Translations under genes and position numbers: made by a program
Assembly: GCA_022826385.1 (NCBI GenBank)
Contig: JAJDUZ010000032.1
Span: 1-32,992, forward strand
Length of the DNA stretch: 32,992 nucleotides
Reading direction: 5' to 3'
Source: Silicimonas sp.
GTDB lineage: Bacteria; Pseudomonadota; Alphaproteobacteria; Rhodobacterales; Rhodobacteraceae
Part shown: positions 1 to 7,526 of the stretch, in pieces
Position numbering within the stretch: the stretch's first letter is position 1
Layout of the letters: every line of letters begins with the position of its first letter
The notes under the pieces: generated by a model
Databases searched by the model: none
Seen by the model: only the letters and a program-made list of their open reading frames with translations
Told to the model about the DNA's origin: nothing

Positions 1-126
1 CCTGGCACCCGCTGGTCGAAGAGAGGCGCCAACGCGATGCTCGCGCTCAAGAACTGCGTCATGAACCGCCGGGTGCCCGACTTCCTGAACTGGAAGGTCA
101 GGCAAGCCGTCGCAGCGAGTCACTAA
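1..126 (+). mobile_element. Transposase C-terminal fragment (left IS remnant), probably ISKra4-like
   Basis: An open frame enters from the left edge and ends with TAA at 124-126, giving the last 41 residues of a protein. The segment has a GTRWSKRGANAMLALK core followed by a short basic/aromatic tail. I recognise this as the C-terminal W-x-x-x-GA-A-L-L-alkyl pattern of ISKra4/UPF0236-type transposases. The IS family is inferred from memory of such tails and is not certain; that it is a transposase end is more secure. The start and catalytic residues lie outside the window. It reads towards metA, with about 157 nt between its stop and the metA start. Confidence 0.55.
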
Positions 127-140
127 CTTGGGCTACACCC

Positions 141-194
141 GTTTCCATCGGCCTCTAAATATCCTGGGGGAGCACGAGGGGGCGACGCCCCCTC
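141..194 (-). repeat. Extragenic GC hairpin plus GGATATTT...GATGGAA tail (REP-like/terminator element)
   Basis: A perfect 8-bp stem GAGGGGGC/GCCCCCTC (176-183 and 187-194) with a 3-nt loop is followed, on the minus strand, by a tail containing GGATATTT and CGATGGAAA (175 down to 141). The same arrangement, GC hairpin then TATT...GATGAA, recurs at 31716-31747. Such elements commonly follow gene ends in Rhodobacterales, as far as I know. No minus-strand gene now ends here, so it may be a leftover of rearrangement at the IS. Confidence 0.45.
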
Positions 195-283
195 GCCCCG
201 CGCGACGGCAGCGCCGGCGCAACACCTTGAGAAACGCGCGCACGGCGGCTATCTGCAAGGTCCAGCTTCGAAAGTGACACCCG

Positions 284-1219
284 ATGCCGATCAAATTGCC
301 AGCCACCCTCCCCGCCTATGACGTGCTGACGCGCGAGGGTGTGATGGTGATGCCCGAGGACGCGGCCTCGCAGCAGGACATCCGGCCGTTGAAGATCGGT
401 CTGCTGAACCTGATGCCGAAGAAAATCCAGACAGAGAACCAGTTTGCCCGGTTGATCGGTGCAACGCCGCTGCAGATCGATCTGCGGCTGATCCGGATGT
501 CGGAACACGAAACCAAGAACACCGCCGCCGAGCATATGGCCGAATTCTATCGCCCGTGGTCCGAGGTGCGTGATGAGAAGTTCGATGGTCTCATCATCAC
601 CGGCGCCCCGATCGAGCACCTCGATTTTGAGGACGTGACCTATTGGCAGGAACTGCAGCAGATCATGGACTGGACGCAGACCCATGTGCACATGACTTTC
701 GGCGTGTGCTGGGGCGGTATGGCGATGATCAACCACTTCCACGGTGTGAAGAAACACATCCTGCCCGAGAAGTCCTTCGGCTGCTTCCCGCAGGACAACA
801 TGGTGCCGGCCTCGCCGTTTCTGCGCGGCTTCTCGGATGTGTGCTATACGCCGGTCAGCCGCTGGACTGAAATGAAGGAAGATGAGATCCAGGCCGCCGG
901 GCTGACGACCCTGCTTGGCAGCCCCGAGACCGGACCGTGCCTGGTGGAAGATCCGGCGCATCGTGCGCTCTATATTTTCAACCACTTCGAGTATGACAGC
1001 GGCACGTTGAAGGAAGAGTACGACCGAGATGTCGCGAATGGCACGCCCATCAACGTTCCGATCAACTATTACCCGGAGGATGATCCCAGCGTTTCGCCCC
1101 GCAACCGCTGGCGCAGCCACGCGCATCTGCTCTATGGCAACTGGATCAGCGAGATCTACCTGACGACCCCTTACGACATGGACCAGATCGGCGTGGCTTC
1201 AACGGACCTTCGGCGGTGA
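284..1219 (+). CDS. metA: Homoserine O-acyltransferase MetA (predicted acetyl-CoA specific)
   Basis: This 311-aa protein has the full length of MetA and catalyses acylation of L-homoserine, the first committed step of methionine synthesis in the cytoplasm. Visible family landmarks are MPKK (Lys47), the nucleophile Cys142 in FGVCWGG and the His/Glu region FNHFEYD. The acyl-CoA selecting position, residue 111, is Glu in GAPIEHLDF. In this family Glu111 goes with acetyl-CoA and Gly111 (as in E. coli) with succinyl-CoA, so the product is predicted to be O-acetylhomoserine. The ATG at 284 matches the family N-terminus; the ribosome binding site is weak. No SAM-II-like leader is obvious in the short upstream region, which abuts an IS end. 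A double hairpin follows the stop. Confidence 0.95.
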   Translation: MPIKLPATLPAYDVLTREGVMVMPEDAASQQDIRPLKIGLLNLMPKKIQTENQFARLIGATPLQIDLRLIRMSEHETKNTAAEHMAEFYRPWSEVRDEKFDGLIITGAPIEHLDFEDVTYWQELQQIMDWTQTHVHMTFGVCWGGMAMINHFHGVKKHILPEKSFGCFPQDNMVPASPFLRGFSDVCYTPVSRWTEMKEDEIQAAGLTTLLGSPETGPCLVEDPAHRALYIFNHFEYDSGTLKEEYDRDVANGTPINVPINYYPEDDPSVSPRNRWRSHAHLLYGNWISEIYLTTPYDMDQIGVASTDLRR

Positions 1220-1225
1220 GGGTGG

Positions 1226-1270
1226 CATTTTCCGACACGGAAAATGGTCCGGAAAATGATCCATTCTCCG
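1226..1270 (+). terminator. Two consecutive hairpins after metA
   Basis: First stem CATTTTCCG/CGGAAAATG (1226-1234 and 1238-1246, loop ACA) is perfect. After GTC a second stem CGGAAAATG/CATTCTCCG (1250-1258 and 1262-1270) has one mismatch. The pair starts 7 nt after the metA stop and probably ends or protects that transcript; there is no long U-run. The design, two roughly 20-nt palindromes 2-3 nt apart, is the same as at 16515-16558. Confidence 0.45.
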
Positions 1271-1337
1271 CCCCTGTTCGAACCTGTCGCATGGATCACG
1301 GCCCGTCTGACATATCCTTGCCGGTGCCAGCCCCGCA

Positions 1338-2315
1338 ATGCGCCGCATGATGACATTTCTTGCCGTCATCGCGGCATGTGCGAGCCTGCTCGCCGTTTTC
1401 ACCGCTCATCGCGCTTCCTCCCGTGTGGCCGATATCGAGGCCGCCTATCCGCCAAAGGGACAGTTTGTCGAGGTGGACGGCGTGCGTCTGCACGTCATTG
1501 TCGAAGGCACTGGCCCCGATCTGGTTCTGATCCACGGGGCGGGTGGGAACGCACAGGATTTCACCCATGATCTCGTCCCGCGACTGGCAGATCGATACCG
1601 CGTCTTTGCCGTGGATCGCCCCGGTCTCGGCCATTCGGACCGCGCCCGCCCCGGCTTGAATGCCGCGTTCCATCGGGATGCCGAAACCCCGATGGAGCAG
1701 GCGCGCCTCCTCGCCGCCGCCACCCGAAAACTCGGTGCCGAGCAGCCCCTTGTGCTGGGTCATTCATATGGGGCGTCCGTGGCCATGGCTTGGGCGCTGG
1801 AGGAACCCGCCTCGGGCATTGTCATCCTGTCCGGCGCGTCGATGCCATGGCCCGGACCGCTCCGCCCCTATTACCGCATCTTCGGTTCCGCCCTTGGCAG
1901 TGCCATCGGCGCCCCACTGGTGACGGCCTTCGTCGGGGAAGAGCGGGTGCGTGCCGCGCTTGAAGGTGTCTTCGCGCCCGCCCCGGTCGATCCCGACTAT
2001 TTCGTCGCGGCGGCTGTTCCGCTGGCCGTCCGGACCGACACCTTTCGCGCCAATGCACGACAGGTGAAGTCGCTTCGGCCCAACCTTGTCGAGATGAGCG
2101 CGCGCTATCCCGACATGACATTGCCCGTCGAAATCCTGCACGGCACCGAAGACACGACCGTTCGCACCGAGATCCATGCCGAACCGCTGGCCGCGACGCT
2201 GCCGAACGCGACGCTGACCATACTCGACGGTCTTGGACATGCCCCGCACAATGTTGCACCGGAACCCGTTATTGCCGCGATCGACCGCCTCGCGGCACGC
2301 GCCGGATTGCGCTAG
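1338..2315 (+). CDS. Alpha/beta hydrolase, membrane-anchored or exported
   Basis: A 325-aa alpha/beta-hydrolase fold protein. An N-terminal hydrophobic segment (about residues 4-22) suggests a signal anchor or signal peptide. The oxyanion-hole motif HGAGGN is at 66-71, the nucleophile elbow GHSYGAS places Ser at 143, and the likely triad is completed by Asp272 (HGTEDTT) and His301 (GLGHAPHN). The substrate cannot be told from the sequence; esterase, lipase and haloperoxidase-like members all share this pattern. It lies 118 nt after metA and 47 nt before ppk2, on the same strand. The start was chosen at the first ATG because it keeps the hydrophobic N-terminus; ATGs at codons 4 and 5 are alternatives. 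Confidence 0.85.
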   Translation: MRRMMTFLAVIAACASLLAVFTAHRASSRVADIEAAYPPKGQFVEVDGVRLHVIVEGTGPDLVLIHGAGGNAQDFTHDLVPRLADRYRVFAVDRPGLGHSDRARPGLNAAFHRDAETPMEQARLLAAATRKLGAEQPLVLGHSYGASVAMAWALEEPASGIVILSGASMPWPGPLRPYYRIFGSALGSAIGAPLVTAFVGEERVRAALEGVFAPAPVDPDYFVAAAVPLAVRTDTFRANARQVKSLRPNLVEMSARYPDMTLPVEILHGTEDTTVRTEIHAEPLAATLPNATLTILDGLGHAPHNVAPEPVIAAIDRLAARAGLR

Positions 2316-2331
2316 CGCCCTTTGATGCCTA

Positions 2332-2344
2332 GGTTCCAAGAACC
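2332..2344 (+). other. Small hairpin upstream of ppk2
   Basis: GGTTC-CAA-GAACC forms a 5-bp stem 19-31 nt before the ppk2 start, flanked by CTTTG and CAAAG that can extend pairing. It could be a weak terminator of the hydrolase gene or a leader element of ppk2. The ppk2 Shine-Dalgarno-like AAGG at 2351-2354 lies just downstream. Confidence 0.25.
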
Positions 2345-2362
2345 AAAGTAAAGGCAATAAAC

Positions 2363-3226
2363 ATGGGACTACCCTTTGACGGCGCGATTTCCGCGTTCTT
2401 CGAGCAGGACGCACCGAAAGACGTCGCGGACGCGATCAAGGACGGCGGTAAGAAGGATATTCTGTCCGACGGTTATCCCTATGACGCGCCCATGGACCGG
2501 GTTGAGTACGAGGATCAGATCGCTGAACTGCAACTGGAACTGGTCAAGTTTCAGGCCGATGTGAAGGAAACCGGCAAACGCGTCGTGATCGTTTTCGAAG
2601 GCCGGGACGCTGCCGGAAAAGGCGGCACGATCAAACGGTTCCGCGAAAATCTTAATCCTCGTGTTGCGCGTGTTGTGGCCCTCTCGAAGCCCTCGGATCG
2701 GGAAGCCGGCGAATGGTACTTCCAGCGGTATATCGACCAGTTGCCGACCAAAGGCGAGATCACCCTGTTTGACCGCTCATGGTACAATCGCGGCGTCGTC
2801 GAACATGTCTTTGGCTTCTGCGAACCGGATCAGCGTCAGCACTTCTTCCGGCAGGTGCCGGATTTCGAGAAGATGCTGATTGAGGATGGCGTGATCCTGA
2901 AGAAGCTCTGGCTCAATGTCGGGCGCGCGGAACAGCTTCGCCGGTTCCTCAAACGCGAACGTGATCCGCTGAAGCAGTGGAAATTGTCGTGGATCGATGT
3001 CGAAGGCCTGAAACGCTGGGATGCCTATAGCGACGCCATCGCCGAGACATTCGACCGCTCGCACAGCGATCACGCGCCATGGACCATTATCCGCTCGGAC
3101 GACAAGAAACGCGCCCGTTTGGCGGCAATCCGATCCGTTTTGTCGGATATAAACTATGCGGGCAAAGGCAAGATTGACGCGCCCGATGGCAAGATTTGCG
3201 GCGGCCCGGACCTCTGGAATGCCTAA
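2363..3226 (+). CDS. ppk2: Polyphosphate kinase 2 (PPK2 family)
   Basis: A 287-aa single-domain PPK2. These cytoplasmic enzymes transfer phosphate between inorganic polyphosphate and nucleoside diphosphates, usually favouring (d)NTP formation from polyP. The Walker A motif GRDAAGKGG is at 80-88, preceded by a hydrophobic strand, and the Walker B/lid region FDRSWYNRG begins near residue 136. The later [14 protein letters not shown] block is also typical. Length and motifs fit class I PPK2; nucleotide preference cannot be read here. The start ATG has AAGG 8 nt upstream. The 3' end overlaps the next gene, a TetR regulator, by 8 nt, so the two are probably translated together. Confidence 0.93.
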   Translation: MGLPFDGAISAFFEQDAPKDVADAIKDGGKKDILSDGYPYDAPMDRVEYEDQIAELQLELVKFQADVKETGKRVVIVFEGRDAAGKGGTIKRFRENLNPRVARVVALSKPSDREAGEWYFQRYIDQLPTKGEITLFDRSWYNRGVVEHVFGFCEPDQRQHFFRQVPDFEKMLIEDGVILKKLWLNVGRAEQLRRFLKRERDPLKQWKLSWIDVEGLKRWDAYSDAIAETFDRSHSDHAPWTIIRSDDKKRARLAAIRSVLSDINYAGKGKIDAPDGKICGGPDLWNA

Positions 3227-3836
3227 ACGCGGCTATCATCACGGCAATCTGCGTCAGGCTTTGGTCGACGCAGCGCTTGAATTGATCGAGCAGAAAGGCC
3301 CGACCGGCTTCACGCTGTCCGAAGCGGCCAAGCAGGCCGGTGTGACCCCGGCGGCTGTCTATCGCCATTTCGAAGGGCGCGATGACCTGATCGCTGAAGC
3401 TGCGCGGCAAGGCTACGAGATCTTCGCGGATTTGATGGAATACGCCTATGAGACCGGGCAACCGTCTGCGCTGGCCTCGTTCGAGGCCACCGGGCGCGCC
3501 TATCTGGCCTTCGCCCGGCGTCATCCCGGCCACTATGTCGCAATGTTTGAAAGCGGCATTTCGGTCAACCGGACGCCGGAACTAGCGCAGGCTGCCCAGC
3601 GTGGCTTTGCCGTGTTGCAGCGCTCGGCAGATGCCCTGTCCGAGCATATTCCGCCCGAGAAACGCCCCCCGCCACAGATGTTCTCGGCCCATATCTGGGC
3701 CATGAGCCACGGTGTTGTCGAGCTTTTCGCACGCGGCGCGCCCGGCACACGGTCGCCGTTTACGCCGGAAGACTTGCTGGAGAGCGGGATTGGCATCTAT
3801 TTGCGCGGGTTGGGGCTGGTTCCGCCGGACAAGTGA
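3219..3836 (+). CDS. TetR/AcrR family transcriptional regulator
   Basis: A 205-aa repressor-type regulator. The N-terminus [12 protein letters not shown] is a classic TetR start, followed by an HTH with [16 protein letters not shown] and [12 protein letters not shown]. The C-terminal ligand-binding half is divergent and gives no ligand. An upstream in-frame start at 3156 would add 21 residues buried inside ppk2 and does not look like TetR sequence, so the ATG at 3219 is chosen. It overlaps the ppk2 stop by 8 nt, indicating translational coupling; it may control ppk2 or genes elsewhere. The operator is not identified. Confidence 0.9.
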   Translation: MPKRGYHHGNLRQALVDAALELIEQKGPTGFTLSEAAKQAGVTPAAVYRHFEGRDDLIAEAARQGYEIFADLMEYAYETGQPSALASFEATGRAYLAFARRHPGHYVAMFESGISVNRTPELAQAAQRGFAVLQRSADALSEHIPPEKRPPPQMFSAHIWAMSHGVVELFARGAPGTRSPFTPEDLLESGIGIYLRGLGLVPPDK

Positions 3837-3947
3837 CAGGGCATGCACTGTGAAAGGTGTGTTTCCTCACATTTTCGCCATTTCTGCCTAAAAATTTACG
3901 CAATTTCGGCATACCTTTTCAGCTGTGTGTAGTGTGAAAGAGCAGTC

Positions 3948-4127
3948 ATGTATGAATTTCTGGCCCCTTGGGGCGTCCTCATTCCAATGATCTCCGCCGC
4001 GGTCTGTTACTATTACAGCGCGAAAAGCCGCCGCGAGAAGATGTTGGAAGACTTCGATCTGACGCCTCCGGCACCGCCGCGCTCTTCACGTCCGCTTACG
4101 GCGCCCCTATCTGTGGTGAATGGATAG
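3948..4127 (+). CDS. Small single-pass membrane protein (59 aa), unrecognised
   Basis: A 59-aa ORF starting with ATG after a GAAAGAGC purine stretch. Residues about 5-23 form one hydrophobic segment (FLAPWGVLIPMISAAV then a tyrosine/cysteine-rich YYY edge), followed by a basic SAKSRREK stop-transfer patch and a proline-rich tail. The topology is probably N-out/C-in. Its stop codon overlaps the start of the aspartic protease gene by 8 nt (ATGGATAG), the strongest sign that it is real and co-expressed. I do not recognise a family. It could be a partner or assembly factor of the neighbouring protease, but that is inference. Confidence 0.6.
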   Translation: MYEFLAPWGVLIPMISAAVCYYYSAKSRREKMLEDFDLTPPAPPRSSRPLTAPLSVVNG

Positions 4128-4701
4128 CACCGATCTTCCCCGCCTGATTTATCTCGTCCTGCTTGGAACCGCCGTGGTCGGCTGGTTTCTGGCCGAGAAC
4201 CGTGGAAACCTGGGCCAGACCGCGCGCATGGGGATGGCCTGGGGTATGATATTCCTTGGCATCGTCGCGGTTTACGGCCTTTGGGACGATATTCGCGGCG
4301 AAGTGGCTCCGCGCCAGTCCGTGTTGGAAGAAAGCCGCGTGATCGAGGTGCCGCGCGCAGGCGACGGGCATTTCAACCTGACCATGCAGATCAACGGCGA
4401 ACCGATCGACTTCGTGGTCGACACCGGCGCGACCGAGATGGTGCTGAGCCTTGAAGATGCGCGCCGCGCCGGGCTGAACCCGGATGACCTCGCGTTTCTC
4501 GGCACCGCGCGCACGGCCAACGGCACGGTCAGCACGGCTTTCGCGACTCTGGACGAGGTTGCGATCGGTCCGGTCACGTTCAACCGGGTGCGCGTAGCCG
4601 TGAACGGTGGCGAGATGAGCGGCTCGCTTCTGGGCATGAGTTTCCTCAACCGGTTCGACCGTCTCGAGATCACCGGGAACCGGCTGCGGCTCGAGTACTG
4701 A
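4120..4701 (+). CDS. Membrane-anchored retropepsin-like aspartic protease (clan AA, TIGR02281 type)
   Basis: This 193-aa protein carries two N-terminal hydrophobic segments (about 8-26 and 38-54) and a single retropepsin-like domain in the second half. The catalytic signature FVVDTGATEMVLS puts the active Asp at 101; the second half of the fold shows VAIGPVTFNRVRVAVN and the GSLLGMSFLNRF hydrophobic-glycine motif. Like retroviral proteases it has only one DTG motif and presumably works as a dimer. Substrates of the bacterial family are largely unknown. The domain should face the periplasm or the cytoplasm depending on hairpin orientation. It overlaps the upstream 59-aa membrane protein by 8 nt. 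Confidence 0.85.
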   Translation: MDSTDLPRLIYLVLLGTAVVGWFLAENRGNLGQTARMGMAWGMIFLGIVAVYGLWDDIRGEVAPRQSVLEESRVIEVPRAGDGHFNLTMQINGEPIDFVVDTGATEMVLSLEDARRAGLNPDDLAFLGTARTANGTVSTAFATLDEVAIGPVTFNRVRVAVNGGEMSGSLLGMSFLNRFDRLEITGNRLRLEY

Positions 4702-4746
4702 CAGCGCGGCATTGCCGTTGGCGCTTATGTCTGATTGAAACCGGGC

Positions 4747-5391
4747 ATGACCGCCGATCTTGTCCAACCCCTGATCACCGCTTTCGTGACGCTGTTCGTC
4801 ATCATCGACCCGTTAGGTTTGGCACCACTATTCGTGGCGCTGACCCAGGGCGAGGACGCGGCGCGCCGCCGACGCATTGCGCTGACCGCCTGTCTGGTCG
4901 CGGCTGGCGTGTTGACGGCGTTCGGCATCTTTGGCGAAACAGTGCTTGGCGTCGCCGGGATCTCGATGCCCGCATTCCGGGTGGCGGGCGGCGCGCTTTT
5001 GTTCCTGACAGCGCTCGACATGCTGTTCGAGAAACGCTCGAAGCGGCGGCAGGGCCAAGGTGGGATGTCCGAGGAAAGCGAAGACCCGTCTGTCTTTCCG
5101 CTGGCCATACCCCTGATTGCGGGACCGGGGGCTATTGCGACGATGATCCTGTTGTCCGGCCAGAATGCGGGAGACATTGCTTGGGTCGTCTCGGTCCACC
5201 TCGTGATGATCGCAGTGCTGGCTGTGACTTTCATTCTGTTTTTGGCGTCAGGCGTCTTGGAGCGGGTTCTGGGACCATTGGGGATCAACGTAATCACGCG
5301 CCTGCTGGGCATGTTGTTGGCAGCCCTTGCGGTGCAGTTTATCTTGGATGGGTTGGCCGAGTTCGGCGTGTTCAGCGCTGCCGCGCTGTAA
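4747..5391 (+). CDS. MarC family integral membrane protein
   Basis: A 214-aa polytopic inner-membrane protein of the MarC/UPF0056 family. Family marks are FVIIDPLGLAPLFVALT near the N-terminus and the later PLAIPLIAGPGAIATMIL, with about six hydrophobic helices separated by a charged loop (EKRSKRRQGQ). The family's transport function is not settled despite the historical multiple-antibiotic-resistance name. A TTG start at 4735 would add four residues; the ATG at 4747 is preferred because it is the standard codon and keeps the helix intact. It converges on holC with a 4-nt gap. Confidence 0.9.
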   Translation: MTADLVQPLITAFVTLFVIIDPLGLAPLFVALTQGEDAARRRRIALTACLVAAGVLTAFGIFGETVLGVAGISMPAFRVAGGALLFLTALDMLFEKRSKRRQGQGGMSEESEDPSVFPLAIPLIAGPGAIATMILLSGQNAGDIAWVVSVHLVMIAVLAVTFILFLASGVLERVLGPLGINVITRLLGMLLAALAVQFILDGLAEFGVFSAAAL

Positions 5392-5395
5392 CCGC

Positions 5396-5851
5396 TCAAC
5401 CGCCGCTTTCGGCCTTCTTGACCCAACGCCCATCCTCTTCGGCCCAGTATTGCGCCGACGCGCCCGCGTCGGTCAGCGCCTTCCACTGACCGCGTGCGGT
5501 CTCAACGGCCGAGGCATCGGCGGCGTTGAACAGGATGCAGACGCGGTCCAGCGCGGCCACTTCTTCCGAGGTGACGGCGGCCCCGTCGACGCTCATCACG
5601 CAAGACGCGTCATTGCCGCCTGCACCGGTCGTCAGCAGCACAGGTTGCTCGGCATCATGAGCCCCGCCTGCAAGCCCATGCGGCAGGAAACCATCGCCCT
5701 GCCACAAGTGCCGATCCAGCCGGTCCAGCGCCGCTGCATCGGTGCCGCGCACCTCGACCCGCCACCCGGCTTGCAGCGCCTTGCCCAAAAGAACGGGCAA
5801 GGTCGCCTCCAACGGCTTTTCGGTCAGGTGATAGAAATACGCGGCCCCCAT
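5396..5851 (-). CDS. holC: DNA polymerase III subunit chi
   Basis: A 151-aa protein with the HolC pattern: an N-terminal YFYHLTEKPLEATLPVLLGKAL, the VEVRGTDAAALDRLDRHLW strand-helix segment, and C-terminal LFNAADASAVETARGQWK. Chi links the clamp loader to single-stranded-DNA-binding protein during replication. It starts 3 nt after the stop of pepA on the same strand (TGATCCATG), a pairing also common elsewhere in alpha- and gammaproteobacteria. The C-terminus WAEEDGRWVKKAESGG is typical of alphaproteobacterial HolC. It converges on the MarC gene. Confidence 0.92.
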   Translation of the reverse strand: MGAAYFYHLTEKPLEATLPVLLGKALQAGWRVEVRGTDAAALDRLDRHLWQGDGFLPHGLAGGAHDAEQPVLLTTGAGGNDASCVMSVDGAAVTSEEVAALDRVCILFNAADASAVETARGQWKALTDAGASAQYWAEEDGRWVKKAESGG

Positions 5852-5854
5852 GGA

Positions 5855-7321
5855 TCAGCCTTCGTAGCCATCCGCGATCAGACGGTTCAGCGCCAGAACG
5901 CCCCACCCTGTCGCGCCTTTTGGCGATAACGTGGTGCCCGAAGCGATGCTGGCGGTTCCCGCGATGTCGAGATGGATCCACGGCGTGTCGTCCTTCACGA
6001 AGCGCGCCAGAAACTGTGCTGCCGTGACCGAGCCCGCCGGGCGACCGCCGACGTTCTTCATGTCGGCGAAGCGGCTTTTCAACTGCTTGTCATAGCCCGG
6101 CCCCAGTGGCAGACGCCACGCGCCCTCGCCCTCGGCCTCGGCGGCATTGAGGAACGCTTTCGCAAAGTCGTCATTGTTCGAAAAGACGCCCGTGTTCTCG
6201 TGACCAAGTGCGATAATGACGGCGCCGGTCAGCGTGGCGAGATCAACCATCGCGACAGGTTCGAACCGTTCCTGCGCGTACCACATGACATCGCAGAGCA
6301 CGAGCCGCCCCTCGGCGTCGGTGTTGATAACCTCCACGGTGTCGCCCTTCATCGAAGTGACCACATCGCCCGGCCGTTGCGCCTTGCCGTCCGGCATGTT
6401 CTCGACCAGTCCAACGATCCCGATGACATTGGCTTGGGCTTTCCGCATCGCCAGCGCTTGCATCACGCCGGCCACGGTCCCTGCACCGCCCATATCCATG
6501 GTCATGTCTTCCATGCCGGCGGCAGGTTTCAGCGAAATGCCCCCTGTGTCGAACACCACGCCCTTGCCGATCAGCGCGATCGGTTTTTCCGATCCGCCGC
6601 CAGCCCATTCCATCACGACGACCTTTGACGGACTTTCCGAGCCTTGGCCGACCGCCAATAGCGTGCGCATTCCGAGCCGCTCGAGATCGTCTTCCTCAAG
6701 AACTTCGACATTGATCTCCAGCGCCGACAGCGCCTCAAGACGGTTGGCAAACTCGGTCGTGGTCAGGATGTTCGACGGCTCGTTCACAAGATCACGGGTG
6801 AAATGCACGCCCGACGCCAGCGCCCGAAGCGTGTCGACCCGTTCGGCAATCTCGGCATCCGACGTCATCACGCGCAGGTCCCCGACCGTGTGCTTGTCGT
6901 CGCCGGTCATATGCGCGTCGAACGCATAGGCGCGCAGCAAGGTGCCAAGGATCACATCGTGCAGCCCCTTGAGGCCGGGCGACAGGATCAACGCGCCCGA
7001 CTTGCCAAGCACTGCGCCCAAAGACGCGCCGGCCTCGCGCGCGGGCGTGCCCTTGGTTCGCCGTTCCAGCCGGACCACATGGAGCGCCTCAGCAGCCATG
7101 CCGCTTGGATAGGCAAGGCTGATCGATTGCCCATCCTTGAGCTTGCCAAACCGTTCGCCTGCCGCCAGTCGTTCCAGCGCCCCCCGCGTCAGGCGGTTCA
7201 CGCGCCGCGCCATTTTGTCGAGCTTGCCGTCGCCCGAAAGGAACACGCAAACATGCCCCTCTGCGTCAGCAATCGCGTCAAGGTCGGGGTCAAGTATGTC
7301 GATGGAAGGCAGGTCGGACAT
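5855..7321 (-). CDS. pepA: Leucyl aminopeptidase (cytosol aminopeptidase, M17)
   Basis: This 488-aa enzyme removes N-terminal amino acids from peptides and uses two metal ions. The M17 catalytic half is complete: GKGVVFDTGGISLKP gives Lys253, Asp258 and Lys265, MDMGGAG gives Asp276, and NTDAEGRL gives Asp335, Glu337 and Arg339. The N-terminal half shows the usual RDLVNEPSN linker. The frame stays open upstream to 7384, but the ATG at 7321 (MSDLPSID) fits the family start and is preceded by a purine-rich AGAGAAAGAGA. It is the first gene of a pepA-holC operon and is divergent from lptF. In some bacteria PepA also binds DNA; nothing here tests that. Confidence 0.94.
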   Translation of the reverse strand: MSDLPSIDILDPDLDAIADAEGHVCVFLSGDGKLDKMARRVNRLTRGALERLAAGERFGKLKDGQSISLAYPSGMAAEALHVVRLERRTKGTPAREAGASLGAVLGKSGALILSPGLKGLHDVILGTLLRAYAFDAHMTGDDKHTVGDLRVMTSDAEIAERVDTLRALASGVHFTRDLVNEPSNILTTTEFANRLEALSALEINVEVLEEDDLERLGMRTLLAVGQGSESPSKVVVMEWAGGGSEKPIALIGKGVVFDTGGISLKPAAGMEDMTMDMGGAGTVAGVMQALAMRKAQANVIGIVGLVENMPDGKAQRPGDVVTSMKGDTVEVINTDAEGRLVLCDVMWYAQERFEPVAMVDLATLTGAVIIALGHENTGVFSNNDDFAKAFLNAAEAEGEGAWRLPLGPGYDKQLKSRFADMKNVGGRPAGSVTAAQFLARFVKDDTPWIHLDIAGTASIASGTTLSPKGATGWGVLALNRLIADGYEG

Positions 7322-7526
7322 GGGGGTCTCTTTCTCTGGCGAGTGGTTCGTCAGAAACCTAGAGCGACAGGCCCGCAAGGTCACCTGCTTTCTGGTGGCA
7401 ACGGACTGGCTGCGGCCCCGAAAATGCGTCCTTTTGCGCCTTGCGAGCCCAAGCAGAACTCCGCCGCTCTCGGTTTTACTCCGGGCGGGCTTGGTCTAGT
7501 CTGGCGGCATCCTTTCAAGGCCCCGC
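7322..7526. promoter_or_regulatory. Divergent promoter region between pepA and lptF
   Basis: These 205 nt separate pepA (minus) from the lptF operon (plus) and must hold both promoters. A CTTGGTCTAGTCTGG stretch lies shortly upstream of lptF and resembles the TCTAG-type -10 regions common in this group, but I cannot define boxes with confidence. A Shine-Dalgarno-like AAGG lies 5-8 nt before the lptF ATG. Confidence 0.35.

Noticed and set aside
195..283. SAM-II or other methionine riboswitch upstream of metA
   Set aside because: I looked for the SAM-II pseudoknot pattern known upstream of metA in alphaproteobacteria and did not see its conserved blocks.
155..1126. 323-aa minus-strand open frame opposite metA
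   Set aside because: It is fully antisense to a clear metA, has no family motif, and is rich in Arg/His/Gln as expected for a GC-driven shadow frame.
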